DNA from: Azoarcus sp.
Lineage (GTDB): Bacteria > Pseudomonadota > Gammaproteobacteria > Burkholderiales > Rhodocyclaceae
Assembly: GCA_031285965.1 (NCBI GenBank)
Contig: JAITVD010000035.1
Span: 1-64,000, forward strand
Direction of reading: 5' to 3'
Length of the DNA: 64,000 nucleotides
The translations under genes and the position numbers were made by a program. Shown in pieces: positions 55,830 to 64,000 of the stretch. Below the pieces are notes generated by a model. That model saw nothing but the letters and a program-made list of their open reading frames with translations. It made no database searches and was not told the origin of the DNA. Each line of letters starts with the position of its first letter. Position 1 is the stretch's first letter.

Positions 55830-57317
55830 TTATGGCGAAGGCGCTGGCGGACGTATGCCCGAAGCGGCCTGTGCGCCGAAATGGAAGCCAAGGGCGGGGT
55901 TCTGTTTTTCGCTGGTCTCGACCAACAAGGGGCGCTCCGCCGGATAGTTGTGCCGGAGGATGTCGTAAAAATTGCGGACATTCTCCGCCATGATGAGCGC
56001 CTCGCCCCCGCGCACCGCGCCCGTCTTGAACTGGGATGCGTACTGGGGCTGCGCCAGCAGGGGCAGCACAGATTTTATGTCCATCCATACCGCGTTGTTT
56101 TTGCCGAGCGTCTGCGCCAGCGCCCGTGCGTTGTTGAGGCCGCCGGGGCCGATGTTGTAGGCCGCCGTGGTCATCCACAGGCGGTCAGGGTAGAGCACCT
56201 CGTCAGGAAGCCTTGAATGCAGCATGGCAAGGTAACGCGCCCCCCCGAGGATGGACTGTTTCGGGTCGAGGCGGTCTTCGACGCCCAGCCGATTGGCGGT
56301 ATCGACGGTCAGCATCATGATTCCGCGCACGCCGGTATAGGAGGTCGCCTCAGGGTCCCAGTGCGATTCCTGATAGGACACCGCCGCCAGAAAACGCCAA
56401 TCTATGCCCGTCTGCTTCTCGGCTTCGCGGAAATAGGGAATGTAGCGCGGCAGACGGTTCTGGATGCGCTTGAGAAAAACCGCAAAGTCGTAGCGGTCGA
56501 GCCGACGGATATGACCGAAATACTGATCTGCGGTACTGGCAAGCAAGCCGTTCCCAAAAGACTCCGTCAGGAAACCGCTGACTTCGCCCGACAGCCCGCC
56601 GTCATCCTGTAGCGGCAGCGCCCAAGAAACCGTGCTCTTGAGCGGCAAGTCATAGACGATGGACAGTTTGGGCGCTAGCCGCTTGGCGAGCGCGTAATTC
56701 ACCTGGTCGGTCGCCAGAAGGTCAATCCGCCCGCCCGCTACCTGCATCAGCAAATCCTGGTCGTCGGTATGCGGAGCGGGATGGACGACTTCCAGCCCAG
56801 GGATGCGCTGCCTGAGCGTTTCCATGAGTTCGGCGAGTTTCGTGCCTTGCCGCACCATGACGACCCGCCCCGCCAAATCGCGCTCGCGCAGCGCGGCGCG
56901 GCGGTTCGAGCGCCCGACCAGCACAAAATCAATTTCGCGCACCCCCGCCGTCCAAGCCAAGGGCAGATGGCTGTCGGGCGTCAGCCCTGCCGCCGCTAGA
57001 TGCGCCTGCCCCTTGATGACGGCTTCGAGCGCGTGCGCCGTATCGGGATAAGGCACGAAGCGCACCGGAACCCCCAGCCGCCGCCCAAGCGCCACCAGCA
57101 AATCATGCTCGAACCCCGCGTAAGTCCCTCGCTCATCTTCGCGGTAAGAAAGCGCGTCGACCCTTGTTGCCACCCGCAGCTCGCCCAGTTCGCGGAAATC
57201 CGAGATGCGAAAAAGGGCAGGGCTGACGGCAGCCACGACAATGGCGGCAATCAGGAGCGCCGCAAAACTGGCGAAGCTGACGCGGGCGGTACGGGAAAGG
57301 TGCAAGTGAGTATCCAA
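55830..57317 (-). CDS. mltF: Membrane-bound lytic murein transglycosylase F
   Basis: Two-domain cell-wall enzyme of 495 residues. An N-terminal hydrophobic anchor (FASFAALLIAAIVVAAV) is followed by a solute-binding-protein-like regulatory domain (about 45-285; ELRVATRVDALSYREDERGT) and a C-terminal SLT domain with the catalytic Glu in AAVSYQESHWDPEATSYTGV and MTTAAYNIGPGGLNNA. Length and order match MltF. It converges with serS, leaving 8 bp between stops. Confidence 0.94.
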   Translation of the reverse strand: MDTHLHLSRTARVSFASFAALLIAAIVVAAVSPALFRISDFRELGELRVATRVDALSYREDERGTYAGFEHDLLVALGRRLGVPVRFVPYPDTAHALEAVIKGQAHLAAAGLTPDSHLPLAWTAGVREIDFVLVGRSNRRAALRERDLAGRVVMVRQGTKLAELMETLRQRIPGLEVVHPAPHTDDQDLLMQVAGGRIDLLATDQVNYALAKRLAPKLSIVYDLPLKSTVSWALPLQDDGGLSGEVSGFLTESFGNGLLASTADQYFGHIRRLDRYDFAVFLKRIQNRLPRYIPYFREAEKQTGIDWRFLAAVSYQESHWDPEATSYTGVRGIMMLTVDTANRLGVEDRLDPKQSILGGARYLAMLHSRLPDEVLYPDRLWMTTAAYNIGPGGLNNARALAQTLGKNNAVWMDIKSVLPLLAQPQYASQFKTGAVRGGEALIMAENVRNFYDILRHNYPAERPLLVETSEKQNPALGFHFGAQAASGIRPPAPSP

Positions 57318-57484
57318 ATTTGCAAAACGGCTCGATTATGCCTGTCTTGGCATTAACGCGCATACAGGACAAGTTAGAAAACGCGGCGAACAGCCACGCG
57401 GATAATCCCCTGCCCCAACACAGGCAGCCCCCGGAAAACAGCACACCGACCACGAAGCCAGCTATCTTTTTTCGGTGGGTTGCC

Positions 57485-57490
57485 TATAAT
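57485..57490 (+). promoter_or_regulatory. -10 element of the tRNA-Ser gene
   Basis: A perfect TATAAT lies 15 bp upstream of the mature tRNA 5' end. No good -35 element is seen at the expected distance. Confidence 0.7.
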
Positions 57491-57504
57491 TTCGCGCTTC
57501 GAGC

Positions 57505-58313
<809 letters not shown>

Positions 58314-59084
58314 ATGTCTTCCGAAACGATCATGATTCATGCGGGCTTGGCGGAACGGCCCCGCAGGAGCCGATGGCCGGCGCGGCTGGATTTATTGCAG
58401 AGCATCTCCGGGCTTTTGCTGGTGCTCTTCATGTTTGGCCATATGTTCTTTGTCTCGTCCATTCTTTTTGGCGAGACGGCCATGTGGACAATCACCAAAC
58501 TGTTCGAGGGCTATTTCTTTTTTGGAAAAAGCTATCCGTGGCTGGTGTCCTGCATCGTGGGCGCGGTGGCGCTGCTTTTTGTCATGCACGCGATGCTGGC
58601 GATGCGCAAGTTCCCCATCAATTTCCGGCAGTGGCGCACGATCCGCGCCCATGCCAAGGTGATGCGGCATGAGGATTCCACGCTCTGGGTGTGGCAAGCC
58701 TATACCGGGTTCCTGCTGTTTTTCCTGGCCTCGGCGCATCTTTACCAGATGTTTTTCTGGCCGCACGAGATTGGCCCCTACGCTTCGGCGGATCGCGTGT
58801 GGAGCGACGGGCTGTGGCCGTTCTATATCGCCGCGCTGCTGGCGGTGGAACTGCACGGCGGCATCGGGCTGTATCGGCTGGCAATCAAGTGGGGTTGGCC
58901 GAACGCGCCCCGCGCCGCGCTGAGAAAGGTGAAATGGGCGCTGACTGGGTTTTTTCTGGTGCTGGGGCTGCTTTCCTTGGGGGCGTACATGAAGATTGGC
59001 CACGCGCACCGCGACCATGTCGGCGAACGCTACACGCCCGCGTGGGCTGCGGAGCAAGATGCGCAGCGGGAGGGCAGGCAATGA
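58314..59084 (+). CDS. frdC: Fumarate reductase dihaem cytochrome b subunit FrdC (Wolinella type)
   Basis: Membrane anchor that oxidises menaquinol for fumarate reduction. At 256 residues with five hydrophobic helices it has the same length as the Wolinella succinogenes protein. Histidines 43 (FGHMFFV), 92 (FVMHAML), 142 (SAHLYQM) and 181 (VELHGGIG) sit at positions equivalent to the four haem ligands H44, H93, H143 and H182. Glu179 matches the E-pathway glutamate E180. The ATG at 58314 is chosen from this alignment; its Shine-Dalgarno sequence is weak. The stop overlaps frdA by 4 bp. Confidence 0.93.
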   Translation: MSSETIMIHAGLAERPRRSRWPARLDLLQSISGLLLVLFMFGHMFFVSSILFGETAMWTITKLFEGYFFFGKSYPWLVSCIVGAVALLFVMHAMLAMRKFPINFRQWRTIRAHAKVMRHEDSTLWVWQAYTGFLLFFLASAHLYQMFFWPHEIGPYASADRVWSDGLWPFYIAALLAVELHGGIGLYRLAIKWGWPNAPRAALRKVKWALTGFFLVLGLLSLGAYMKIGHAHRDHVGERYTPAWAAEQDAQREGRQ

Positions 59085-61072
59085 AAACAGTGATGACCGA
59101 CGTGCTGGTGATCGGCGGTGGCCTCGCCGGGTTGCGGATTGCCATTGCCGCCAAAAAGCGCGGGCATGAAGCCATCGTGCTCTCATTGGTTCCGCCCAAG
59201 CGGTCGCATTCGTCCGCCGCCCAAGGCGGCATGCAAGCATCGCTGGGCAACGTCGCCAAAGGCGCGGGCGACAACGAGGACGTGCATTTTGAAGATACGG
59301 TGCGCGGCAGCGATTGGGGCGCGGACCAAATCGTGGCGCGGATGTTCGTCAATACCGCCCCCAAGGCAGTGCGCGAACTTTCCGCCTGGGGCACGCCGTG
59401 GAGCCGGGTGCGCGGCGGCAACCACGAAGCCATCATCAACGAACAGAAAGTAACCCTCACCGAGCGGATGGAAGCGCATGGGCTGATTGCGCAGCGCGAC
59501 TTCGGCGGGACGAAGAAATGGCGTACCTGTTACGCGGCGGACGGCACGGGCCACGCCATGCTGTACACCACGAGCAATCAGGCGGTCGGCAGCGGCGTGG
59601 ACGTGCATGAGCGCACCGAGGCGCTGGCGCTGATTCATGACGGCGAACGCTGTTACGGCGCGGTGGTGCGCGACCTCATCACCGGGGAGCTTTCCGCCTA
59701 TCTGGCCAAAGCCACGGCGATTGCCGCCGGCGGCGCGGGGCGGCTCTACAGCGCCACGACCAGCGCGATTATCTGCGAAGGCATGGGGCATGGCTTGGCG
59801 CTGGAAACCGGGGTTGCGCCGCTGGGCAACATGGAAGCGGTGCAGTTCCACCCCACTGGCATTGTTCCGACGGGCATTCTCGTTACCGAAGGCTGCCGGG
59901 GGGACGGCGGCTTGCTGCGGGATGTGGATGGCGAACGCTTCATGCCGCATTACGAGCCGGAAAAGAAAGAGCTTGCTTCGCGTGACGTGGTGTCGCGCCG
60001 CATGACGGAACACATTCGCAGCGGCAAGGGCGTGCCTTCGCGCTTTGGGCAGCACTTGTGGCTGGACATTACTTTGCTGGGCCGCCATCACATCGAGCAC
60101 AACCTGCGCGAAGTGAAGGAAATCTGCGAATACTTCCTTGGCATCGACCCCGCCGAGAAGTGGATACCCGTGCGTCCCACGCAGCATTACACGATGGGCG
60201 GCGTGCGCACCGACCACACGGGGCAGTCGCCTTGGCTCAAGGGGCTGTTCGCGGCGGGCGAGGCGGCTTGCTGGGATTTGCACGGCTTCAACCGCCTGGG
60301 CGGCAACTCCGTGGCGGAAACCGTGGTCGCGGGCATGATTGTTGGCGAGTTCATCGCCGATTTCTGCGACAAGGCGGAAAACGCCGCGCCGTTCCCGGTC
60401 ACGCTCGCGCGCGAATTCGTGCGGCGCGAAGAAGCCAAGCTGGCGGGCATCCTCGATGGCGGCGGCAGCGCGTCCGCGTTCAAGATTTACGCTGAAATGC
60501 AGGAAGCCATGACGAAGCACGTCGGCATTTTCCGGCAGGGCGACGATTTGCTTGCCGGGGTGGAATGCTTGCAGCGGCTGCTGGCGCAGAGCGCCCAGAT
60601 TGGCGCGTCCAGCAAGTCACGCGCCGCCAATCCCGAACTGGTAACGGCCTACCGCGTGCGGCGGATGCTCAAAGTGGCGCTGGCTACGGCGCAAGGTGCT
60701 TACCTGCGCACCGAAAGCCGGGGGGCGCATTTCCGCGAGGACTTCCCGCAGCGCAACGACAAGGATTGGCTCAAGCGCACGCTGTCCTTCTGGCCGGATG
60801 AGGCGGCTGACTTGCCGCGCTTCGAGTACGAGCCGCTCGATGTCATGAAAATGGAACTGCCGCCGGGCTGGCGCGGCTACGGCGCGAAAAACTACATCGA
60901 CCATCCCGATACGCCGCGCCGACAGGAAGAAGTGGACGGCTTGCGCAAACAGATGGAGAGCCAAGGCCGCTTTGCCGTCCAGGAAGCCCTGATGCCTTTT
61001 GCCGACAAGCTGCCCGCCTCGCTGACGGGACGCAACGAACGGCTCGACGAACCGCTGGAGGACGCGCAATGA
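59081..61072 (+). CDS. frdA: Fumarate reductase flavoprotein subunit FrdA
   Basis: Catalytic subunit, 663 residues. The FAD-binding start is [20 protein letters not shown]; the covalently flavinylated His43 is in [17 protein letters not shown]; and active-site regions include [19 protein letters not shown] and [17 protein letters not shown]. The gene order frdCAB and the dihaem anchor point to fumarate reductase rather than succinate dehydrogenase, though such enzymes can run both ways. The ATG at 59081 follows GGGAGGGCAGGCA; the same frame stays open far upstream inside frdC. Confidence 0.95.
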   Translation: MKTVMTDVLVIGGGLAGLRIAIAAKKRGHEAIVLSLVPPKRSHSSAAQGGMQASLGNVAKGAGDNEDVHFEDTVRGSDWGADQIVARMFVNTAPKAVRELSAWGTPWSRVRGGNHEAIINEQKVTLTERMEAHGLIAQRDFGGTKKWRTCYAADGTGHAMLYTTSNQAVGSGVDVHERTEALALIHDGERCYGAVVRDLITGELSAYLAKATAIAAGGAGRLYSATTSAIICEGMGHGLALETGVAPLGNMEAVQFHPTGIVPTGILVTEGCRGDGGLLRDVDGERFMPHYEPEKKELASRDVVSRRMTEHIRSGKGVPSRFGQHLWLDITLLGRHHIEHNLREVKEICEYFLGIDPAEKWIPVRPTQHYTMGGVRTDHTGQSPWLKGLFAAGEAACWDLHGFNRLGGNSVAETVVAGMIVGEFIADFCDKAENAAPFPVTLAREFVRREEAKLAGILDGGGSASAFKIYAEMQEAMTKHVGIFRQGDDLLAGVECLQRLLAQSAQIGASSKSRAANPELVTAYRVRRMLKVALATAQGAYLRTESRGAHFREDFPQRNDKDWLKRTLSFWPDEAADLPRFEYEPLDVMKMELPPGWRGYGAKNYIDHPDTPRRQEEVDGLRKQMESQGRFAVQEALMPFADKLPASLTGRNERLDEPLEDAQ

Positions 61073-61875
61073 GCGCCGCTGACAACACGACCGCCCCCCC
61101 ATCCCAAGCGTCACGCCGTCTGGTGTTCAATATCCTGCGCTACAACCCGAATGACCCGGCATCCGTTCCGCACATGCAAGCCTTCACCGTCGAAGAGGCT
61201 GACAGCATGACGCTTTTCATTGCGCTGAACGACATCCGCGAGCATCAAGACCCGAGCCTCCAGTTCGATTTTGTCTGCCGCGCTGGCATCTGTGGAAGCT
61301 GCGCGATGATGGTCAATGGCCGTCCGAGGCTGGCATGCCGCACCCTGACCCGCGACCTGCCCGCCGAAATCACGCTCGCGCCGCTGCCGTTCTTCGAGCT
61401 GATTGGCGACCTTTCCGTGAATACCGGGAAATGGATGCGCGCCATGAGCGAGCGGCTGGAAACGTGGCTGCACGCAAAGGAAAGCGAAATCGACCTCTGC
61501 CGCATCGAGGCGCGGATGGATCCCGACGTGGCTGAGCAAATCTACGAGATGGATCGCTGCGTGGAGTGCGGCTGCTGCGTGGCCGCTTGCGGCACGGCGC
61601 AGATGCGCAAGGATTTCGTCGGCGCGGTGGGGCTGGGCAAAATCGCCCGCTTCCGGCTCGACACCCGCGATGCCCGCACGGACGACGATTATTACGAGCT
61701 GATTGGCGACGATACGGGCGTGTTCGGCTGCATGTCACTGCTCGCTTGCCACGACGTATGCCCCAAGTCGCTGCCGCTGCAAACGCAGATTGCGTTCCTG
61801 CGGCGGAAGATGGCGGCGCAAGGGCTACAAGGCTTACCCGTCGTGGGGCGGCGGCTTACTTCCAGCACGTGCTGA
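61069..61875 (+). CDS. frdB: Fumarate reductase iron-sulfur subunit FrdB
   Basis: Electron-transfer subunit of 268 residues with three clusters. The [2Fe-2S] site is in [20 protein letters not shown]. The [4Fe-4S] and [3Fe-4S] sites come from [14 protein letters not shown] and [16 protein letters not shown]. It overlaps frdA by 4 bp. Its last seven codons overlap the 3' end of pilE on the other strand, where the palindrome CAGCACGTGCTG encodes Ser-Thr-Cys in both proteins. Confidence 0.96.
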   Translation: MSAADNTTAPPSQASRRLVFNILRYNPNDPASVPHMQAFTVEEADSMTLFIALNDIREHQDPSLQFDFVCRAGICGSCAMMVNGRPRLACRTLTRDLPAEITLAPLPFFELIGDLSVNTGKWMRAMSERLETWLHAKESEIDLCRIEARMDPDVAEQIYEMDRCVECGCCVAACGTAQMRKDFVGAVGLGKIARFRLDTRDARTDDDYYELIGDDTGVFGCMSLLACHDVCPKSLPLQTQIAFLRRKMAAQGLQGLPVVGRRLTSSTC

Positions 61876-62278
61876 CATCCGCCCCGGTTCCCGCGCCTTT
61901 CTTCCCGGTTTGGTCGAGGGTGAGGGTTCCGCACTTAGCGGGGTCTTTGTCTTTCTGTGCGCTTTGGGGGACGGCGCTCAGCGTGTAGGTGCGCGTATCG
62001 GGTGTGGCGCTGAACGTGTAGTAGCCCGTCAGGTCGGTTTGGCACTGCGAGCTTTTCAGCACGAAATCCTTCTTGGCTTTATCTTTTTTGTAGCTCAGGT
62101 TGACCGTGTAGAAGCGTTCCATCGACTGCGCGATTTCCAGCAGGCATGCCGCCGCCGTGGCGCGGCGTGTCCGAATCATGTACGACTGGTAATTCGGTAT
62201 CGCGATGGCGGCGAGAATCGCCACCACCACGACCACGATCATCAGTTCCAGCAGCGTAAAGCCTTTGTGCGTGTTCAT
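61856..62278 (-). CDS. pilE: Type IV pilin-like protein PilE (minor pilin)
   Basis: A 140-residue type IV pilin precursor. The class III leader is very short (MNTHKG), cut before Phe, followed by the hallmark FTLLELMIVVVVVAILAAIA with Glu at +5. The C-terminal disulfide region has cysteines in SSQCQTDL, PAKCGTLT and VSTCWK. It lies 12 bp after pilY1, the common pilY1-pilE order of minor pilin operons. The 3' end overlaps frdB by 20 bp on the opposite strand. Confidence 0.93.
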   Translation of the reverse strand: MNTHKGFTLLELMIVVVVVAILAAIAIPNYQSYMIRTRRATAAACLLEIAQSMERFYTVNLSYKKDKAKKDFVLKSSQCQTDLTGYYTFSATPDTRTYTLSAVPQSAQKDKDPAKCGTLTLDQTGKKGAGTGADVSTCWK

Positions 62279-62290
62279 GAGGCACTGTTC

Positions 62291-64000
62291 CTAATCGGTA
62301 ATTTCGCGCCAAGAGATTCGACCTTTGCCCGAGCCGCCGCCTCTCGTCTCTTGCGGCAGTCTTTGCGCTACCATGCCGCCTGATTCTCCGCCAGTAATGA
62401 GCCAATCATTAACAATCTTGGACTGGCTGGGCATGCCGCCGAGCCGCTTGCCGATTTCGTAGCCTGCTGGAGGTTTTCCGTCGACCAAATCTCCGTCATC
62501 CAGTTTTCCGTCACCGTTGATGTCGAGAAAAACGAAGTCCAGCGTACCGCCCGTTTCCGCGTTCACCGCGTAAGCCCAGCCGGTGCCTCTTGCACCGCAC
62601 GGGTCGCCGCCGATAGGCGGAATGACCGTGGTGAAGAAAGCCACTTTTCCGTTCGGCGTGTCAATGATAAGCGGGTAATGAATCACCCGCTCGCCCTTTT
62701 CGGGCAAGGGAAGATACCAGCCTTTCTTGCCATCCAGATTGACGTTCCCCGGCAGCGGCACGATAGATTTTGTGGAAACGCCGTCCACTTGGATCGTATC
62801 TTTGAAAATGCGCTGCGCCAAATCGTTGCGCGTGGCGGGAACGCCGCTTTCGTCGTCAATGAGCGCATAGATGTTTTGCTCAGCCGTGGTGCTTTTGTCG
62901 GAAATGCTGAAATAGCGCCCCGTGCCGAAATAGACGAAGGTTTTTTTGTTGGCTCCTCCGCCGGTCTCAACCGTGGCAGCCGTCGGCTGCGCGGTAATCG
63001 GCTGGTTCGTGACCGTGCCGGGGTTGAACAATCTGGTGGGTGTGGCGGAGTACGGGTTCAGCCCGAATTTCCACATGACGCCGCGCAAATCGCCCGCATA
63101 GGCTGACAATTTGTGGGTATCGGGATTTTCATGGAGCGCCGGGGCGGCCAGCCCGTTGGCGGCGGCATCCGATGCCTTGATGAACTTCGCGCTTCCGCTG
63201 ACAATATCCACGATGCCCAAAGCCGCTTTGTCATTGCAACTGTTGTAGCCGTTGCCAAAAACGGCGCTGGCTTTTCCATCAACTGTAGCGGGATGGAGCG
63301 CGCCAACAATGTAACCAATGTAGTCCTCGGGGTCATCGCTGGGGCCGGTGCATGTCTGGAGGCCATTGAGTTCCCATTTAACATCGCTGCCTTGGAAAGA
63401 AGCGGGGGTGCTGACATCCAGCCCATACAGCCCTCTGCCGCCGCGCCCCAGCGTGCCGGTGAGCAAAAACCGGTCTTCCGTCTGGTTTTCCGCGACCTCC
63501 ACAGTGGCTTTCGTCACCATGATTTCGCCGTCTACATAAAATGCGTGTCCGTTGGTGAGTTCATACAGTTTCGGAATAAGCGCCGACGGAATGTAGGCGA
63601 ACTGTTCTTTGCCGGTATTGGCGTCAAACGCATGCAGCATGCCGTCGTTTGCGCCCAGAAAAACCGTGCTGCCCACATCTGCTCCATATTTGACGAAGGT
63701 CGGCGTGTTGTGCGGGCTGTCGCCAAGGGGCGAGCGGTTCGTGGCAGCGCGCACACGGGGGCGGAATTTGTTGTAGTCCTCGCCTTCGTCCGTGGCGCTT
63801 CCCCGGATGTAAGCGAGCACTTTCTCTCCGTTGAGCAATCGGGCAGGGCCTTTCAGGGCGTTCTTGTGCTCATCGCTCAGGTTGCTCCATTCAAAACGAA
63901 CCCCGTTGTTGTCGCTACGGGTGAATATCACGCGCGCGGCGGGCGAGGGCATCTTTTCCGAGGCGTGCCAGATTTCTTCTTTCAGCCCGGTTTCCGAATT
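62291..64000 (-). CDS. pilY1: Type IV pilus tip/biogenesis protein PilY1, C-terminal part (partial)
   Basis: The C-terminal ~569 residues of PilY1; the frame is open through the window edge, so the N-terminus lies outside. It holds the PilY1 beta-propeller with GANDGMLHAFDANTGKEQFA and YIPSALIPKLYELTNGH. A calcium-binding loop, DINGDGKLDDGD, lies near the end, matching the site that controls pilus retraction in Pseudomonas PilY1. It is followed by pilE after 12 bp. The pilus may serve twitching, attachment or DNA uptake. Confidence 0.93.
   Translation of the reverse strand, partial: NSETGLKEEIWHASEKMPSPAARVIFTRSDNNGVRFEWSNLSDEHKNALKGPARLLNGEKVLAYIRGSATDEGEDYNKFRPRVRAATNRSPLGDSPHNTPTFVKYGADVGSTVFLGANDGMLHAFDANTGKEQFAYIPSALIPKLYELTNGHAFYVDGEIMVTKATVEVAENQTEDRFLLTGTLGRGGRGLYGLDVSTPASFQGSDVKWELNGLQTCTGPSDDPEDYIGYIVGALHPATVDGKASAVFGNGYNSCNDKAALGIVDIVSGSAKFIKASDAAANGLAAPALHENPDTHKLSAYAGDLRGVMWKFGLNPYSATPTRLFNPGTVTNQPITAQPTAATVETGGGANKKTFVYFGTGRYFSISDKSTTAEQNIYALIDDESGVPATRNDLAQRIFKDTIQVDGVSTKSIVPLPGNVNLDGKKGWYLPLPEKGERVIHYPLIIDTPNGKVAFFTTVIPPIGGDPCGARGTGWAYAVNAETGGTLDFVFLDINGDGKLDDGDLVDGKPPAGYEIGKRLGGMPSQSKIVNDWLITGGESGGMVAQRLPQETRGGGSGKGRISWREITD

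Overview
The window looks like chromosomal DNA of a GC-rich betaproteobacterium, perhaps near Rhodocyclales. The evidence is the gene order (ribE-ribBA-ribH-nusB, hrcA/nadK/recN, lipA-lipB-ybeD-dacA, ptsH-ptsI, ftsK-lolA-rarA-serS), the protein sequences, system II cytochrome c biogenesis and type IV pilus genes. The genus cannot be fixed from the sequence alone. Coding density is high and most genes sit in tight operons with 4-bp stop/start overlaps.

Layout. 0.1-5 kb: riboflavin genes with nusB, then dsbD and cutA. 5.2-6 kb: a VapBC-type toxin-antitoxin pair. 6.3-8.3 kb: htpG behind an almost perfect sigma-32 promoter. 8.3-13.4 kb: nrfHA (ammonia-forming cytochrome c nitrite reductase), a ResB/ResC cytochrome c synthase pair and mogA. 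13.9 kb: a small monohaem cytochrome c. 14.3-25.5 kb: one long same-strand run, napFDAGHBC-moaACDE-mobB-mobA-moeA, which joins periplasmic nitrate reductase to the making of its molybdenum cofactor. A very good FNR-type box precedes it. 25.7-28.8 kb: a CheA-like kinase, a CheY-like receiver and a CheX-like phosphatase, pointing into nap. 29-33.9 kb: hemH, hrcA, nadK, recN. 33.9-35.2 kb: a scrapyard holding an XRE antitoxin tail, a frameshifted IS110 transposase start, short AT-rich repeats, the first ~55 codons of a type II-C cas9, and an apparently intact divergent tracrRNA gene with its own promoter and terminator. 35.2-38.3 kb: lipA, lipB, ybeD, dacA. 38.5-47.2 kb: a small exported protein, ptsHI, comF, a DedA protein, a sodium:solute symporter, an HDOD protein, a MscS channel and trxB. 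47.5-57.3 kb: a Crp-family regulator, a VWA protein, ftsK, lolA, rarA, a small conserved protein, serS and mltF. 57.5 kb: tRNA-Ser(CGA). 58.3-61.9 kb: a Wolinella-type fumarate reductase frdCAB. 61.9-64 kb: pilE and a partial pilY1.

Together the genes describe anaerobic respiration in the periplasm. Nap reduces nitrate to nitrite, NrfHA reduces nitrite to ammonium, and FrdCAB reduces fumarate. DsbD, ResBC and HemH supply reduced thiols, haem attachment and haem, and the Moa/Mob/Moe/Mog proteins supply bis-MGD.

The most unusual element is the relic CRISPR-Cas9 locus: the effector is destroyed and no array or adaptation gene is visible, but the tracrRNA gene is structurally complete.
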